A stretch of DNA of 64,000 bases, taken from assembly GCA_030248215.1 (NCBI GenBank), contig JASANG010003959.1:62001-126000 (forward strand). The letters are read 5' to 3'. The position numbers and the translations under genes are program-made. Of this stretch, positions 11,290 to 25,500 are shown piece by piece. Numbering within the stretch: position 1 is the stretch's first letter; each line of letters starts with the position of its first letter. The DNA comes from Enoplolaimus lenunculus (Eukaryota; Nematoda; Enoplea; Enoplida; Thoracostomopsidae). The notes beneath the pieces were generated by a model. The model worked only from the letters and a program-made list of their open reading frames with translations, made no database searches and had not been told where the DNA came from.

Positions 11290-14200
11290 CAAATTCAAAT
11301 ACAGTGGCTGCAAAGTTTAAATTCTGCGAAAGCAGGCACGTAGCCAGCGCAATCTACTCAGGGGCAAACCAATTTTAGAACGGGTATGCGGTTGAAATCA
11401 CAAGCTTACAGGCTGGGCGAAAACTTTTTTACCGGGTATGAAGTCCCGTTGACCCTCTGGCTACGGATTGGTACATGAGCGAAATCGAACCTCACGCGAT
11501 GAGCATCAGAGATGCGTTGTGACTCAGCGGAAGTTTGACTTGTCTCCGAATTGGATTTCAAAAGAATTTTACGCATAACCCATGTGTACCATTTCTTAAT
11601 ATTATGTTTGATCCCGACGTGAGGCTTCAAGTAAAACATAAGATAGAGCGGCAGTTTATACACCATTGCGAAAATGTTTATCCCCAGTCCAAGCCATTTT
11701 TAATAGCAAAATATTAATTCTGAGCAACGTTTCTTCGACACGCGTCTCAGGTTTCAAACCTTTGATATATCAATGATACCAACAACTGCTCACCGCATCA
11801 TATAAACATTTTTAAATAATCAGGTGTATTACCAAATATGCATCCAGGGCCCCGCAGTGGAAGAGAGAATCGAGAATGTGTGGACTTGGAATTTCCGGCT
11901 CTCAAGAATGTTTTTCTCATTTTTCCTACGAATTTCTGTATTCGTCGCCTGATATTTTTAAGCCTTTCTAATAAACATTGATGGTGAAGCGACCGGTCAA
12001 ACCGTGGAACGACCGAGTATTCGAACAAAATTTCATTGTCCGTAAGTCACGTGCAGGGTGCAACCAAAAGTGTAAAAATACAGGAGCTGGAGGTCAAAAA
12101 AAGTTGGCAGAGCCGGAGGTAAGGCGAAATTAGATAGTCAAAATGATGTTTAATTTGTTAATTTTAGCACATATATGTAATGTGTTGTTAAATTGCTTGG
12201 TTATAGGCATATTTTGTTTTTCTTAAAATTGTGCCGAAAGTAAAACGAAACACGCCAAACTGATAAATTCTGTTAAACAATACAAAGTTTCACTAGCAAA
12301 ACTGCCGGAACCTCCGGCAAAAAATATTTCGGAGCCGGAGGTCGGTTTTCAGGCTTTGGAACGCTGCTATAACGAATCAGGCCATGTAAGTACTTAGTGT
12401 GTGTCGTTGGCAAGCCCTTGTTATACCATTGTTTGTTGACACTTGTGGACATTTTTTTACAACTTTGAGCACAGTTTTGATCCTGTGAGACTAAGAAATT
12501 CTGCGATTGCCATCGACTCGAAATAAGTGGAATTCAATGAAAAATTTTAATATCCGACTGTTTAAAACTTCATTGCATAAAACTAAACACTACACAATAT
12601 AATAATATTGACATCCGGCAATGGCAACAATAAAGCACAAATTGCAATTTCATAATACTTACAAGGCAGGTTTCATACGATCCAAACCAGGAACATTTCA
12701 AGCTTTTCTACTAATTTTATTGATTTTTTATAGAAAACGAAACAACAAATTAACTTATAATGAAGCCTTAAGTAAACTAATACAGTCAAATAAGTAGTCA
12801 TGTGGAGTCAAATACCGCTGAACAGGTGGTGCACTACTGTAATAACAGATTATAACGCCAGCATCTGAAATTTGTTTGAAGAATAAATATTGACGCTCAT
12901 AACTCACGTACTTCGAAACGGCAAACACAAAATATGCTTATTTTTCTATTGGAAGCGGTTCCATAAATGATGTTGTTACAAGTGACCGTCCATGTAAAGA
13001 TCAAGGACGAAACGTTTTATAAGCTCATTGTTACGTTTAGGCTTTCGGTTATACATCGGTTTAGGCCAAGGAATATGCTTATACTGCTGTTACAGCCCTG
13101 TTCTATACATTGTCCTAAGTGACCGATAGCTAAAAGCTCCATCAGATACATTGGACAGTTGAAAATATATTAGCATTCGACAAAATCATCGCATATTTAT
13201 GAAATGCACAAATTGATATATTTCTACGGTAAGCAGTTTTACACAATTTAAAGCAACAGAGCAAACAACGATACGATTTTGTCTGTTCTGCAAATAATCA
13301 CCGGATGTTTGGACGGACATTCCGTCCAGAATTAGAGGATACCAAAGTTTAACTGCAATACGGCCCTTGGATTAGGATTTGATAAACTGAATTTCACTTT
13401 ACAGGCTTTGCAGAACTGTGATTGGCCAAGGTTATCCAACTTAATTACAGTTCAGTAAGAACAAGACGCGAAATTATACTGTAGAAAAGAAGGACTCAAG
13501 GCTTAATTTTGTGTTGAAAATCAAAATACAGAATAAGTTCGGCTAATAAATATTAATATGAACAACGTAAAGCACCAAAATCGTCATGTGTCAAAAATGA
13601 ATCAAAAACAAATGTTACATTAACTTTCAAATCCGTGGATCTGCTTCTACAAACATTGAAATATAATTCGGCAATGGACTGCAACAAATACTTTTCTCAT
13701 ACAGACTTATTCTTGGGATCAGGCTTATATTTACGTTGATGTTAAGGTTTCGGGTAAGGCTTTTCTCTGTTTAAACCTTGGTTTTAAATGAGGGCTTAAG
13801 TGTAAAAAGAGCCCAAATTTCATCTCACAGTTGCAGAAACACTCGTGTTTCCCTGCCGTAAAAAATTATCACAAACAAACGACAAAAGTTGTTCCATCCA
13901 TTTGAGAATGCGAGTCATGCGTTTAAGGACTTGGTATCGCAGGTTAAGAAGTTTTTGTTTACTGATATGCTGGGCCGTTGTGGTACATTGACTGATGGTG
14001 CCGGACGGTGGTGGACTAAGCCTTATGTTATCAAAGTTATAGCGCCATTCTAAGAGTTCGCTGGCATCAAAAGTATCAACAATCTTAACTTTACTTTACT
14101 TATAAAATCTGCTTGTTTAAATTAGACGCATTATGAGACCCAGATTTGAGTAAAACCTGAACACAATAAACACATGTATTTCCACATCGGAATAGCATCT

Positions 14201-15568
14201 CTCACCAGTTAGCAATTGGATTTCAGTTGAACTGTGCCAATTTGGGCAGAACAGTCAAAAGAAACACGTGAATTTAAAGAATTTAATATTTTATGCAAAA
14301 CATTTAATTGAGACAATTTTAGCGATAACAGATGCTATACACAACTGCGAATATGGGTGTAGATCATCAAATTAACCAAAATATAATCGACTAGCAAACA
14401 TAAAACAGAGGCGTAACCTGGATTTCATTTTGGAAGGTTCGAACCTAATAAAAAGGCTTTATCAGCGAGTTTCATTAGTGTAAACCGATATTAACAGCAG
14501 GAGGTAGGAAATTGCCGACTAAAAATGCACAATCCACGGCAAACAGCAATCGGTGATATTTTGCCAAGTTTTTTATACTCAAATGCAAACCAACATCTTC
14601 GGTCGAAGCAGGGATTTCAGAAAGGAAACGAAATACGTTTCCTAAACATTTTCCAGAAGTTTCTTATGTTCCAACCCAAAAGGTTCATAAAAAGCCACAA
14701 CGCAAATCAGAAAGTTAATTATTACATCACTGAAACATTCCTTCTAAGCTTAGACTTACGCAACATCTAAGCCGAAGTCTGAGCGTAAACCAAACCCATG
14801 ATGAAAACTGGACCAATGTTGAGAAGACAACTCAACATTTCTGGAAAGAAATTAAGCTTTGACTCCAGCTTTAAATGTTTTAAACCACAAGAAAAGGCAC
14901 CAAAAATATGCAAATAAAGTTTGCTGGCAATGAATCGACAGTGCAGACGGCTTACAAAACCGTGTTTTGCTCCAAAAAATTGTTTTCTTTTCAAACAGAA
15001 ATTGAGCTCAGGAGAACAGGCGAATTAATTGCAATCGTTGTTGTTCTTTGGTAAAATGCTTTTTGTCCGATATAACTGGGGTGTTCCGAGTTGTTGAGTT
15101 CCAGTCGAAATTGTGTTGTCCAATAGATTCATTATAGTTCATACAACCGTCATTCAGTTAAACCATTCAGATGGCGATATTACAGGCAGTTTACTGGAAA
15201 TTAAATTCCAGTGTCCAATAAGATACGATGACAAAAATCACGCTTACCAATAGCAAGCATATCAACCAGTAGTAAATCACGAAAAGACCGATTTTAGCCA
15301 ATATTTAGTCCAATCAAAATGCTGTATTGCAATTGTTTTTCCGCAGACATAATTCTGACGTTCAATAACAAATAATATTTGAATTACTCGTTGTCAACGT
15401 ATTCAAACATGCGAGCGAATCACCAATCCAAATTCGGTATTATCCAATGAGAAGGTAGTATTTTCCGTGTGTTCAACATTGGTTGCAGTCGTCCAAATAA
15501 ATTCATTTGTATCCAAAGAATGCGACCAATGGCCGTTTAGAATCAGCTTATAAGATTTCATTTACGAA
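11290..15568. other. Intergenic region, repeats only
   Basis: Lies between two convergent gene ends. It holds a dispersed repeat near 11333-11470 that ends CTGGCTACGG, a repeat carrying GAGCCGGAGGT words (12085-12360), and a remnant of the CCGTCCGTCAC palindrome family near 13979-14052. The 81-codon frame from 14525 starts with a real ATG but has no recognisable feature. No polyadenylation signal for either gene could be assigned with confidence. Confidence 0.5.
12085..12360 (+). repeat. Dispersed repeat with GAGCCGGAGGT words
   Basis: Words such as GAGCCGGAGGT and TTTGTTAATTTTAG recur, in the same order, near 50385-50500 inside teneurin intron 1. An internal inverted pair (CCGGAACCTCCGG, 12305-12317) is also visible. 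Confidence 0.5.
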
Positions 15569-16584
15569 TCACAATTCTAGAAAACGTAAATTTTCTATTT
15601 TATCAACGATTTGGTACTCAGTGGGCGTGGCAGTCGACGACTTTACTGTATATCCGTCCACTCTGCCTGTTTTTAGCAATTCATCTCGTTGTTGATCAGT
15701 CCATAGATATCGTGTGGGGTACACTTGATGTGCGACAAGCTGTTTTTCATGATCCCAAACACTCGCAACCGTATCTTTATGCTGATTGGCCGAAAGCTTT
15801 TCAGCAATTATCTGAATAACTTCTTGTGATCGCTCAAGAGCTGACGTGTCCGCGAGTGATAGGTACAAAATATGACCAGCACTAAATCGTGTTTCGACCA
15901 AAATTTCCCTTAATTCCAGTCCGAAATCGGCTAAAATTGGCCGAGTTTGGGTTGATGCCAACTGACTACCATCAGTAACTGTAATATTTATACTTCGGGT
16001 CAACTGTGAAGTTTTGTGTTCACTTGAATAATCCTCAGTGACCCCCAGAGAGTTGAGGTCCTTCTTTAGTCGGGCATTTGCACCGGTGTCAGAAATGGGT
16101 TTCACAAAATAATGATGGGTAATACCTTCCCGTACCTGGCTGAACGGTATAACTGTCGTTTCGTTGAGCAGAATAAGCATGGCATCTTGAAGTAATCGAT
16201 CAACAGAATCAACTGATCTTAGAACAAGTAAACCCCCTGAATCGCTCGGAAGAACTCCTTCACCGTAAGGGGACTCAACGGTTGATAAGCGAGCGAAATC
16301 TGATGTTCGTTGTAACAAACAGCATCCGGGTATTTGGCCAGGTTGAGGTAAAAGTTTTGATACTGAAACACTTTGAAGTCGGTTAAAAAGCTGAGCTTCG
16401 CGCAGCAGCTCAATTTCTGATCCCAGTTGAAAAATTGGTTCCACAGGTTGTAGCTCGGGTTGCACAAATTGGGTTTGGCCGATTGAACTCGAACCTAACA
16501 GTTGTGATGGAAGACTGGAACCAGATGGAAACAATGAGACTGTAGTTGGCCGTTGAGCTGAAAGCGATAGGTGTTTGGTGATAT
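15569..16584 (-). CDS. Ten-m: Teneurin exon 26: toxin-like domain, TCAP and stop
   Basis: Last 337 residues. [11 protein letters not shown] matches the family's THYFIK; the end, [18 protein letters not shown], matches the TCAP region (WTEGEKRQLL--GRVQGYDGY). The protein ends FLEL, without the final GRR amidation-type signal seen in vertebrates. In known teneurins this domain resembles bacterial RHS-linked toxins but is a binding module. Confidence 0.92.
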
Positions 16585-19500
16585 CTGAAAGAAAACTTCA
16601 ACATTTCGGATAAAGTTTGAATCCGCCGAACAAATAAAACCCTACACAGCAATTAATATTTGCAAACAACGTTAAGTGATAGCTGTTTTTTGTATAAATT
16701 AAGCCTATGCATAAGCCTAAACCTAAACATTAATACGAAAGCAAAAATATTTTAATTTGACAACTAAATATTTAATAACTTACCGCTAGGAAACTTAATA
16801 TTATTATCCAATCGAGTCAGTCCAGAATACATATCTGCCACTTTCTCGGGTTGAAACGGATCAATTCCACTCATTCCATTTTCAAAAATTTCAATCACAG
16901 GCAACGACATCCAGCGACCAATCTGGGGATCATACGGTCGAGCAAATACCGACTCACTGGAAGCTAAGAACACCACTCCACCTTGAGATCCACCATGTAA
17001 ACTGGTATCCTCGAGGTTTACTTGAATTGCCCCCTTATACCCGATATGTAACTCAAACTCGGGGTTTGAATCTGTCAGCAGGGCCCCGGTTGGGCTTCGT
17101 TGAATCGATTTAACCAAATTTCCATCGTCATCAAACACATAACGAGGCGTTCCATCCCGGCTTGAGCTCACAACAAACCACCTCCCATTGCGTTCAAATG
17201 CAAACAGTCTTCCTTGTAAATCATAGTAGTAAGCAGTAATTACGTTGCCACATTCAACACACAGGGAATGTGTGATGTGTCCGGGATGATTGGGTAAAGC
17301 GTAGAAATAATGAATCGTTGATGTGCTGGTTGGAGTTGAACTCAACGTTGGATAAGAATCGAATATTTTTGTTTGGACGGTAACCAGCCGACCAGAAGCG
17401 TCGTAGAAATATTTAACTGAGCGAAAGCTCGCCGTTGTAAGCTCAGAGTTGCCAGATGTTGAGGTACTACTTGATACCAAATGGCCAAGGCCGTCATAGG
17501 CAAACGCCATTCGGCCACGTTTGATGATGAACCCTGAAGAATCAGTTTGGTACTCAGTTGCTCCGGCTGAAATTAGTCCAAAATACGATTCGTAAAGCAA
17601 ACTTTGATTATTGATGCCTGCCAGTCTGCCATTGGTGTCATAGCGAAATTTAAACTGAACGGGGTTCGAGGCCCCTGATTCACGATACTGACTCAATTGA
17701 CCGTTTGAATTAAACTGCTCTTCGACTGTCACAGAATCTGAATTGATGGTTCGAGCAGTTCTGATGACGACCGCGGATGAGTTGTGGTTCTGAGCAGAGT
17801 CTTCTTGGACTCCGTTGGGGCTTTCAGACGTGGATTCAGAGGTCATCGATTGCTCAATGACAGTTCGTCCTTGAATTGTAATAGTTTCATGCCGCAACTG
17901 TGCATAATTGCTACTTGCATGCACTCTTTCAATTACAAATCGCTCGCTTACAATCCGCATTTTACCACCGGCTAATTTTTGAAACCGAAACGGATCTCCA
18001 GAGTTTTGTCTCGTCGTCTGGCTTTGACTTCCGGATCCGGTGTTTCCAAGTCCAGGCTGAGTCAGTAAGACGATATCCGGTTCCGGAATGGATATTAATG
18101 GTTGTAGAGTGACATCAGCAATGGTGATTTGCGTTGAACTCAGACGCATTGTGTTACTGTAACGATAGACAAAATGAGCCGAAACGGAACCGGAAGCGAT
18201 TTCGCCAAGAGTTCTCAGTTGAGAGCGTTGACTTAGAAGCCGTCCTTGATAATGATAAGTCTCGTTGAGTCGAAAATAATTACCTCCATCGGAATTAGGG
18301 GTCCCTCGGTCGGAGAAACCCTGGCGAATCTCGGCATAGGTAACTAGTTTGGTAGTTGGCGATACAGACAGTATGTCATATCCGTTGCCATACCTCCGTT
18401 GAATCCAAGTTGAGTTGAAGTGAACAAAATGTGCTTGTCTCGTCGAATCTGGGTAATAATACGCTAAGGGCCGGGCGTAATTGTCGCGGGAGAGCATAAA
18501 AGGAGCCGACAGACTTCCGGAGGGTGGTACGTAAAGCGCGTTTTGAGCTCCGAGTTCGTGCTGAGTAAAAAATTGATGAACTTCACCGGTTGGAGTTATT
18601 ATTTGACTCAACGCTGTTGTTTGGTCAAAGGTCAGACGATAAACAGAGCCTGATGGACTAATAACAGTTGCTGGCTGGAAAAGAAAAAAAAACAAAATAT
18701 TTACTTTTTAAAGAAATACGCCCAGGTGGGGCTTGGCGAGATTCGGCCCCCTTTCATAAACCACAAAAAATTTCGCTGAATATATTTTTAATATTCATTA
18801 TTTAAGATAGTTTGAACTGTAAGAACTTAGCCGTACAAATTTAATAGTTTTGCGTGATTTTCAGTATTCGCAGTAAAAACATTTAATAAACCATTTTTGA
18901 TCAGGTGAATAAAAACATTTCGAATCAATTGAGATCAGGTAAAATATTTCATCAAAACGGCTGTTTCGCAAAATGACAAATTCAAATGTTTTGGCAAATT
19001 TCACTTAATTGTAGTACAAGTACCGATTACCAGTCAGAGACAAGAAGAGTCGATGATGATCAACTTATCACATTTTGAGCCAACGATACTGCGCATTAGT
19101 AGCATAAGCATACTCGCAAGTCTGAGCCAAAGAATAAACTTTCAACTAATTGTATGCCTAAGCCTACCAAAAATGAGTCTTAATCTTAGTCTATTGCACT
19201 CTCGCGGAGAAATAGTATGAGCTTCAAAGTAATAAAGCTAAAATCCCGCATGATCCACAATGAACCATCGCGGGTTGTGTTTTAATCCGGCACCTTCCGG
19301 ACTACGCCCTTTTGTACACAAAGGGTGCACCAAGTTACGTACCACAAGTCTGTCTTTGTCGTACGTAAATCGAGTTGAGCTGACTCGAGTTGTCTTTGAG
19401 CTCGGGATACCGTGATTTGCTCGACTTTCAACAAGACGACCACGGTTATCATAAACGAACGTTATTCGTTGATCGCCCCAAGATACCGCCGTCATGTGTC

Positions 19501-22500
19501 CTGCCGGGTCGTAGCTCATGTTTGCTGGTGATAAATGATTGACATGTGGGGTCCATTGAATAATTTGGCCTGAAAGGTAAACCACTTTTTATTAACACGT
19601 AAATAATGCAACTAAAAGTCATTCGTATTTTAACTCAACTCAAACTCTCACACCAGGCGAATCCAAAGAGACACCCGAAACCATGGATTCCTTCAATCAG
19701 GATCAAAACAAAACTTTTCTATGAAGAATTTATTCTAAAATTGCGTTTGGCTTCTAGTTTGCTTTGGCCGCGAGTTTTAAGAAAAATACATTAAACTGAA
19801 CCATCACCTGCAGAATTGTACGCAATTTGTAGCAAAATATTCTCTTCGCTATCTTGTATTTCGTCAACCATTCTTGAACGATCGTAGACAATCATTAACG
19901 CGTTAACACCATTGATCTGGAAATATTAAGAATTTTAACCCAGTTGCATTATAAAGCAGAAATACACGCAAAACGGTTTAATGTCGCCATTTTTTGCAGA
20001 AAAAAGTTTGGAATTTTTTAAACGAAAATTTATTTCTGAATCCAACAAAAATGATTAAAAGCATTCAGATTTAAGTGTCGTTATTTCATCAGTTACAAAA
20101 AATCCTCTCATTCATTTTCGGAAAAAACAATATTATTGGCTGGGTTTCTGAAATGTTACTTAAGTATTTACTTAACTGAAGTACGCTTTTAAAAACAACA
20201 AAATTGCTAAGTAATTATTTAGAACGTCCTTAAGTACTAAGTCGCACTTAAGTCGGGTTTCAGAAACCCAATCAATATATGCTATTTTAACGGTGCCATC
20301 GAAATTTTGTACAGGAAAGTAATTCTGCAAAACAGTTCATTGTCTGTTGTTGTTGCTATTTCGGTTAAATTCATTTGCGGTTGAAACTCTGTTTTTCAAA
20401 AATAGGACAAATATGTTTCAATGGCAGTGGCAGACGCTAATTTTTAAATCAGCCGCGCTGGACAGCGTAACGTATTAATAAAGTCAAACTATGTTTGCAG
20501 ATACACTTTGATAACATAATTCAACTGTAAAACGAGGCCAATGAGAAGGCATATTATGTGTTTAAAAAGTTAATACCAACTGCAAACAATATCATAACAA
20601 GCAAAAATGGTTAAAGTCAAATCCTTAGATGGCAGGAATGGCACCTGAAGCAATTAAATTGCAAATTCACAGGGGGAACCGTTCTAAAACGTTTGGAAAA
20701 ATATAAACATAATTTTAAGTTTATTCCGAAGTCTAAGCCTAAACATAAAGATGGACGACGAATTATCGAGTCGATGAAATTTCGGATTACAAGTTGTCGG
20801 GTTTAACGCCTATCGACCACAAACAATCAGTTTACAGTTCGCGATGACATTCAAAAATTACATCAGTTTCGTGTTTATTTTGCTATAAAATGTAAGGTAA
20901 ATTACGTTGAATACTAAATTTTCCAACAAACTTCAGGGTTAATCTGCTTAAACTCAAACCTGAAATGCAATAAGGTTAAGATTATAACAAACAAGCAATG
21001 TTTAGCTTAAGTAACGACGCATCCATAACTAAATGCCGTATTATCCGCAAGGATAAAAAATGTTATGTCTAAGCTGTGTTCGAAAAATAACAACAAAGGC
21101 TTAAAGTTTATAAAGAAAAATATCGTCTCTGAATTTTAGGAAAAGCACTAGAAAAAGTCGACGTCTTATAAAATTGAAATTTAACCGCACCTCTTAAAGA
21201 TGCTAAACGTTCCGGGATACAAAGATGGCTTGTAAAAAAGGTTTTGTTTGAAGTTTCCCCCATTCAGAAATGAATTCCTTGGCTTCGATATGCCATTGCA
21301 ATGTATATTCAAGTTTTGAAACGATTTTATGAATAAATTTGTTTAAGTTTTTTCTGTTGAAATCTAGTGGACATTATTGACTAAACAGCATTAACGTTAC
21401 AGATGCGTCAATGACTCTTTGTGGTCAAACAGTTTGGTTTACGGTATTTCTTAGGCTTAAATTTACACGACACAGTTGCAAAAATTGTGCCATGAATATT
21501 GGACTTATATTTATCAATTGAACCCAAACGCTTTTGACTATGACCCCGCAAACCCTTAAAAATTGGGTGTTGAGACGGCATGCATTAATGATCCGGCAAG
21601 TTTCCCGAATTTAAAAATTCAAAAATGAGGGCAAGCAACAAAACACTTTCATATAAAAAAGATTCAAACATTCGCTAAATTAAAATGGTTAGTAGTCAAA
21701 CCACTACAACAGTCTATTCAAATGATTTCGATTCAACTCTACGTCAACTGTTCACTTGATTGCATTATTTCAACCAAAAATCCAAAAACTTTCAAAAAAC
21801 GTTTAAAACATTAATTTCACATGGTTTCGTATTTATTTTAAAGTTTAAATTATATTTAACTGTTACGAACTCATTTTAGCAAATTCGAATATTTTCCAAA
21901 AAATGTCCCGTGAAAATTATTTAATTTCAAACAAACGGTTTTGGGGTAAGTATGAATAGACTTTGTGTTTCGTTACGCAAGCATCATTCGCGTTCAGTTA
22001 AACAATTTATAAAAATACAAGCATAATTGAGGGAACCAGGGAGGTGAGTAAACCAGGCAAAGGTTAAGTGATACCCAAAAATATGCAAAAAATGAAAGTT
22101 ACAAATGATATTCTGTTAATTTGGCAAATGCAAAGTATCAGAATTAAATTTAAGTTAAAAACCGAATGCAAAAATTAAAATTAAAACAGCTGCGACAAGC
22201 CGATTTTGTCCATATTTTCCCCACAAAAACAAAAATTTGAGTAACGCAAAAATATTTTAGTGAACAGGGATGAAATTTAGCAAAAAATTTTAATTTCAAA
22301 ATGTTAAAACTATACTAAAGAACTTAAGTCAGGCGATGAGAATTTTTCGCCCAATCTTAAACTCTGTACTATTTTTCATTGGTAACACATTTTAGGAAAT
22401 TGATAAAAAATGCCAACTAATTTCAACGAAGAATGAAGAATTTTGAGTAAAACAGAATTAAAAAAATTTAACAAAACCAGATTTCAGAGTAATTCTGAGA

Positions 22501-25500
22501 GCTGGAAATTTTCTAAAAAATACAAAATGGATGACTTCCCAGGAGTAGCGAAATATAAATTAAATAAAAATAATTATCGACGGGATCGCAGTCCCTTCTC
22601 GACGCCCTGCGAGTTTAATATTCGATATTTAGAACAATTTTTAAAAATGTTGAAAAAATGGTTATTTTGCTAAACAACTGTGTGTTAGAATAATCACATG
22701 GCAAGCAAGGTTTTAGGCAGATGCACTCTGGAATTGCGAGCAAACCAAATAGATTTTGTTTGACCACAAGAGTCATACCCTGATTTTTCGTCCAACCTGT
22801 AGAATGCGCTTTGAGCTTGGCATCGCATTGTGACCATTATTATCTTCATTGGTGTCCAAACTTCTTCGTTTCCTTGAAATTCCACCTCCGTGACGTCTTC
22901 GATGCCTCTTGTTACTCACTGGCTCTAGATTGGACAACGTGTCCAACTGAGAACGATCCAACGACCGTTGTTCATCAACCGATTTATAGTCGAACGACAT
23001 TCCATTGCGCCATCGAAGCTGTCTGTTTCGAAGCGATCTTCTCGTTATACGTCGACGCAAATACCATCGCCATTCAAATTTATGGGATAACGCTGGGCCA
23101 CCACCAACGCGTGCAGGTGGAATTGCAATTTTGCGTCGTAGAAGTGCAGTTTGATATGGTGCAAGCAGTGAATGCGACCGTGCGTCGTATGTCACACTTT
23201 GACCTGACGGATCTGTTATTTGAAAACCCCGATTGCCGAATGCTGATGTAAATATTGTTTTAATGTTCGCACCTGAAATCAAAATATTCAACTGTTCGTA
23301 AACGTTATTGCAAATTGGGAAATCCGTTGGAAAAGTATTGTACAGACACCAACCATTCGATAAACTTAAAGTAGATTTGTTCAATTGTCGTGTGTAAAAT
23401 AGCAGATAATTAGACAACGAGGTTGCAATATTTGCAACATTACTGTTTTACAATGTATCGTGGGCCGATCCGGAGGAGGGCATTGCGTGTCCATGAACCC
23501 CCTCTCATATTAAGCAAAATTATTGTATCAAATACAAAATTTAAAAATGTTTAGTCTGAAAAGCGTCAGTCAAGTGTTTGCGTCAAATATCCCTTAAATG
23601 TTTTCTGGATTCGCCAACATACGTCACACGGATTGATTTGTTCCTTCTTTCACATTCAAGACTAAAATCACAACAGTCGCTGTTTTAGGTTGTATATATA
23701 AAGATATATGGTCAGATTACAATATATCCACAGTTTAATTTACCTTTTCTGGTTTCAATCTGACGATCTGTAATGGAAAATTCTGTCACTTTGCGCCCCA
23801 CCGTGGCATCAAACACGCTCGCATGCAAACTGTCCAAATGTCCTCCAACGGTAATTTCGTAGACTTGACCAGTTGGAGTGGTCACTTGTCTCACGTGCCC
23901 TTCATAGTCGTAATCATAGAACCAAACCGCTCCATCAGGTGTCATCATATTGATCATCAGCCCTGTATTTGCGTCATATTCGAGCTGATAGCGACCTCCA
24001 TCAGCCCCTCGAAAACTTTCCAACATACCATAGTGATTCAAGTGTAACTGATGTGTTGACCCTCTGGTATCTTCTATGCTCAACGCTTTTGATTGTTGCC
24101 GATTGATGTATATCCGTTGTCCGCCGGATCCGGTAACTTGAACAAGCTTTCCAAATGTTGTATCAATGTGGTACGTAAAATTGTACAAATATTGTCCGGT
24201 TAATATACTTTTAGTGCTTAAATGTTGTCCATAGCGATTAAACGCGTATACTTCACCCACACGTGAATCATACAATTCGTAGAATTTTCTCGTTGCGTCG
24301 CTGCTGTCTGATGGATCTGAAACTTGTTGTTCCAGCTTAGGAAGCGACGGTGAAATCGTACGAATTTTTAAATTCGCCTGATCCGCAACGTAAATTACGC
24401 CAGAACCACCGTCTATTGGTGACATTGCAAGTGCAATTGGGATATGCAAATGGGCGTTGACCGCGAGGGTCCATTCGCTGTCATCACAAGGGCAGTTGTC
24501 TCGATCGCATTCACAAATCGATTCTGCTCCGGCGACCAGTTCCAGGCGACCCATCGTTTGACTTGAAAGTGGCCCTGATGTGAAATAAATAAAAATTACT
24601 AAATTGACAAATTTGCTGTTTTTATTCTTTTGCTTTTTAACACAAAACAAAATTCTCAAATGCGCGTGGCAGCTTTTGACAATCAGCCGATATTTCGTTT
24701 GTTTCAAGTCTGTAAAATAACATTAATGAACGAGAAAACATTTAAAATTCTTGAAAGGGGGTTCCTAATATTAACTTATGGTTTTGATTTTTGTTGTGAA
24801 TCCCAACCCGGGTGTGGACTCTTTATATCGTTCCTAAAAATGTTTAGGTTTAGGCTTCTATATTTAGGCATAGGCTTAGTTATGTTGTTATGCTGAGGTT
24901 AAACTTAAGAATAAGCTTACACTACTGTTACGATCCGGATTTCTGTACTTGAGCCAAAACATTCAGATCCAACTTACCTTTCGAGCTTTCAGAATACGGC
25001 CTTTGCGATACTTTATCCGACACCGGCTTTCCAGCGCCACCGAATCCTTGAACCAATTTTCGAACCCGGTGAATCCGCTTATGATCAGATTCAGCGACAA
25101 GTACATGACCGTCTCCAGTTACTGCAATTGCTTTCGCTCCCTCAATCAGAATAGGACGAATCTTGGTTAATTGACCAGTTTGATTAACTTCAAGGTGGTC
25201 ACAATATGACGGTGCACCAACGAGAATACGAACTTGAGCTCTGGAGTCAACGCTGTAGACGGTGTCCGAGTCCAGAATGAGCAAAGCTCCCGAGAGTGGA
25301 CTGATTGCTAAATGGGAAGGCCAGTTGAGTATAAGCTGAAATCAAAAACATTATATTAAATGTAACAGAACATCACAACAGCACAACGGAAAGGCTGCCC
25401 AGGTAAATCGAAACCAAAATTTTGTATCAGGATTAAATTGCGGTTGTCTTCTGATTCGTTTCACTCGCGAGCCATTTTAGACTATGATTGATTGCAAAGC

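Noticed and set aside
15569..16584. Active toxin domain at the teneurin C-terminus
   Set aside because: The family's toxin-like fold is a known adhesion module; nothing here suggests activity.
19238..19342. Continuation of teneurin exon 24 to a stop
   Set aside because: The GTACGT donor at 19342 gives exactly the phase needed by exon 25; the extension has no YD character.
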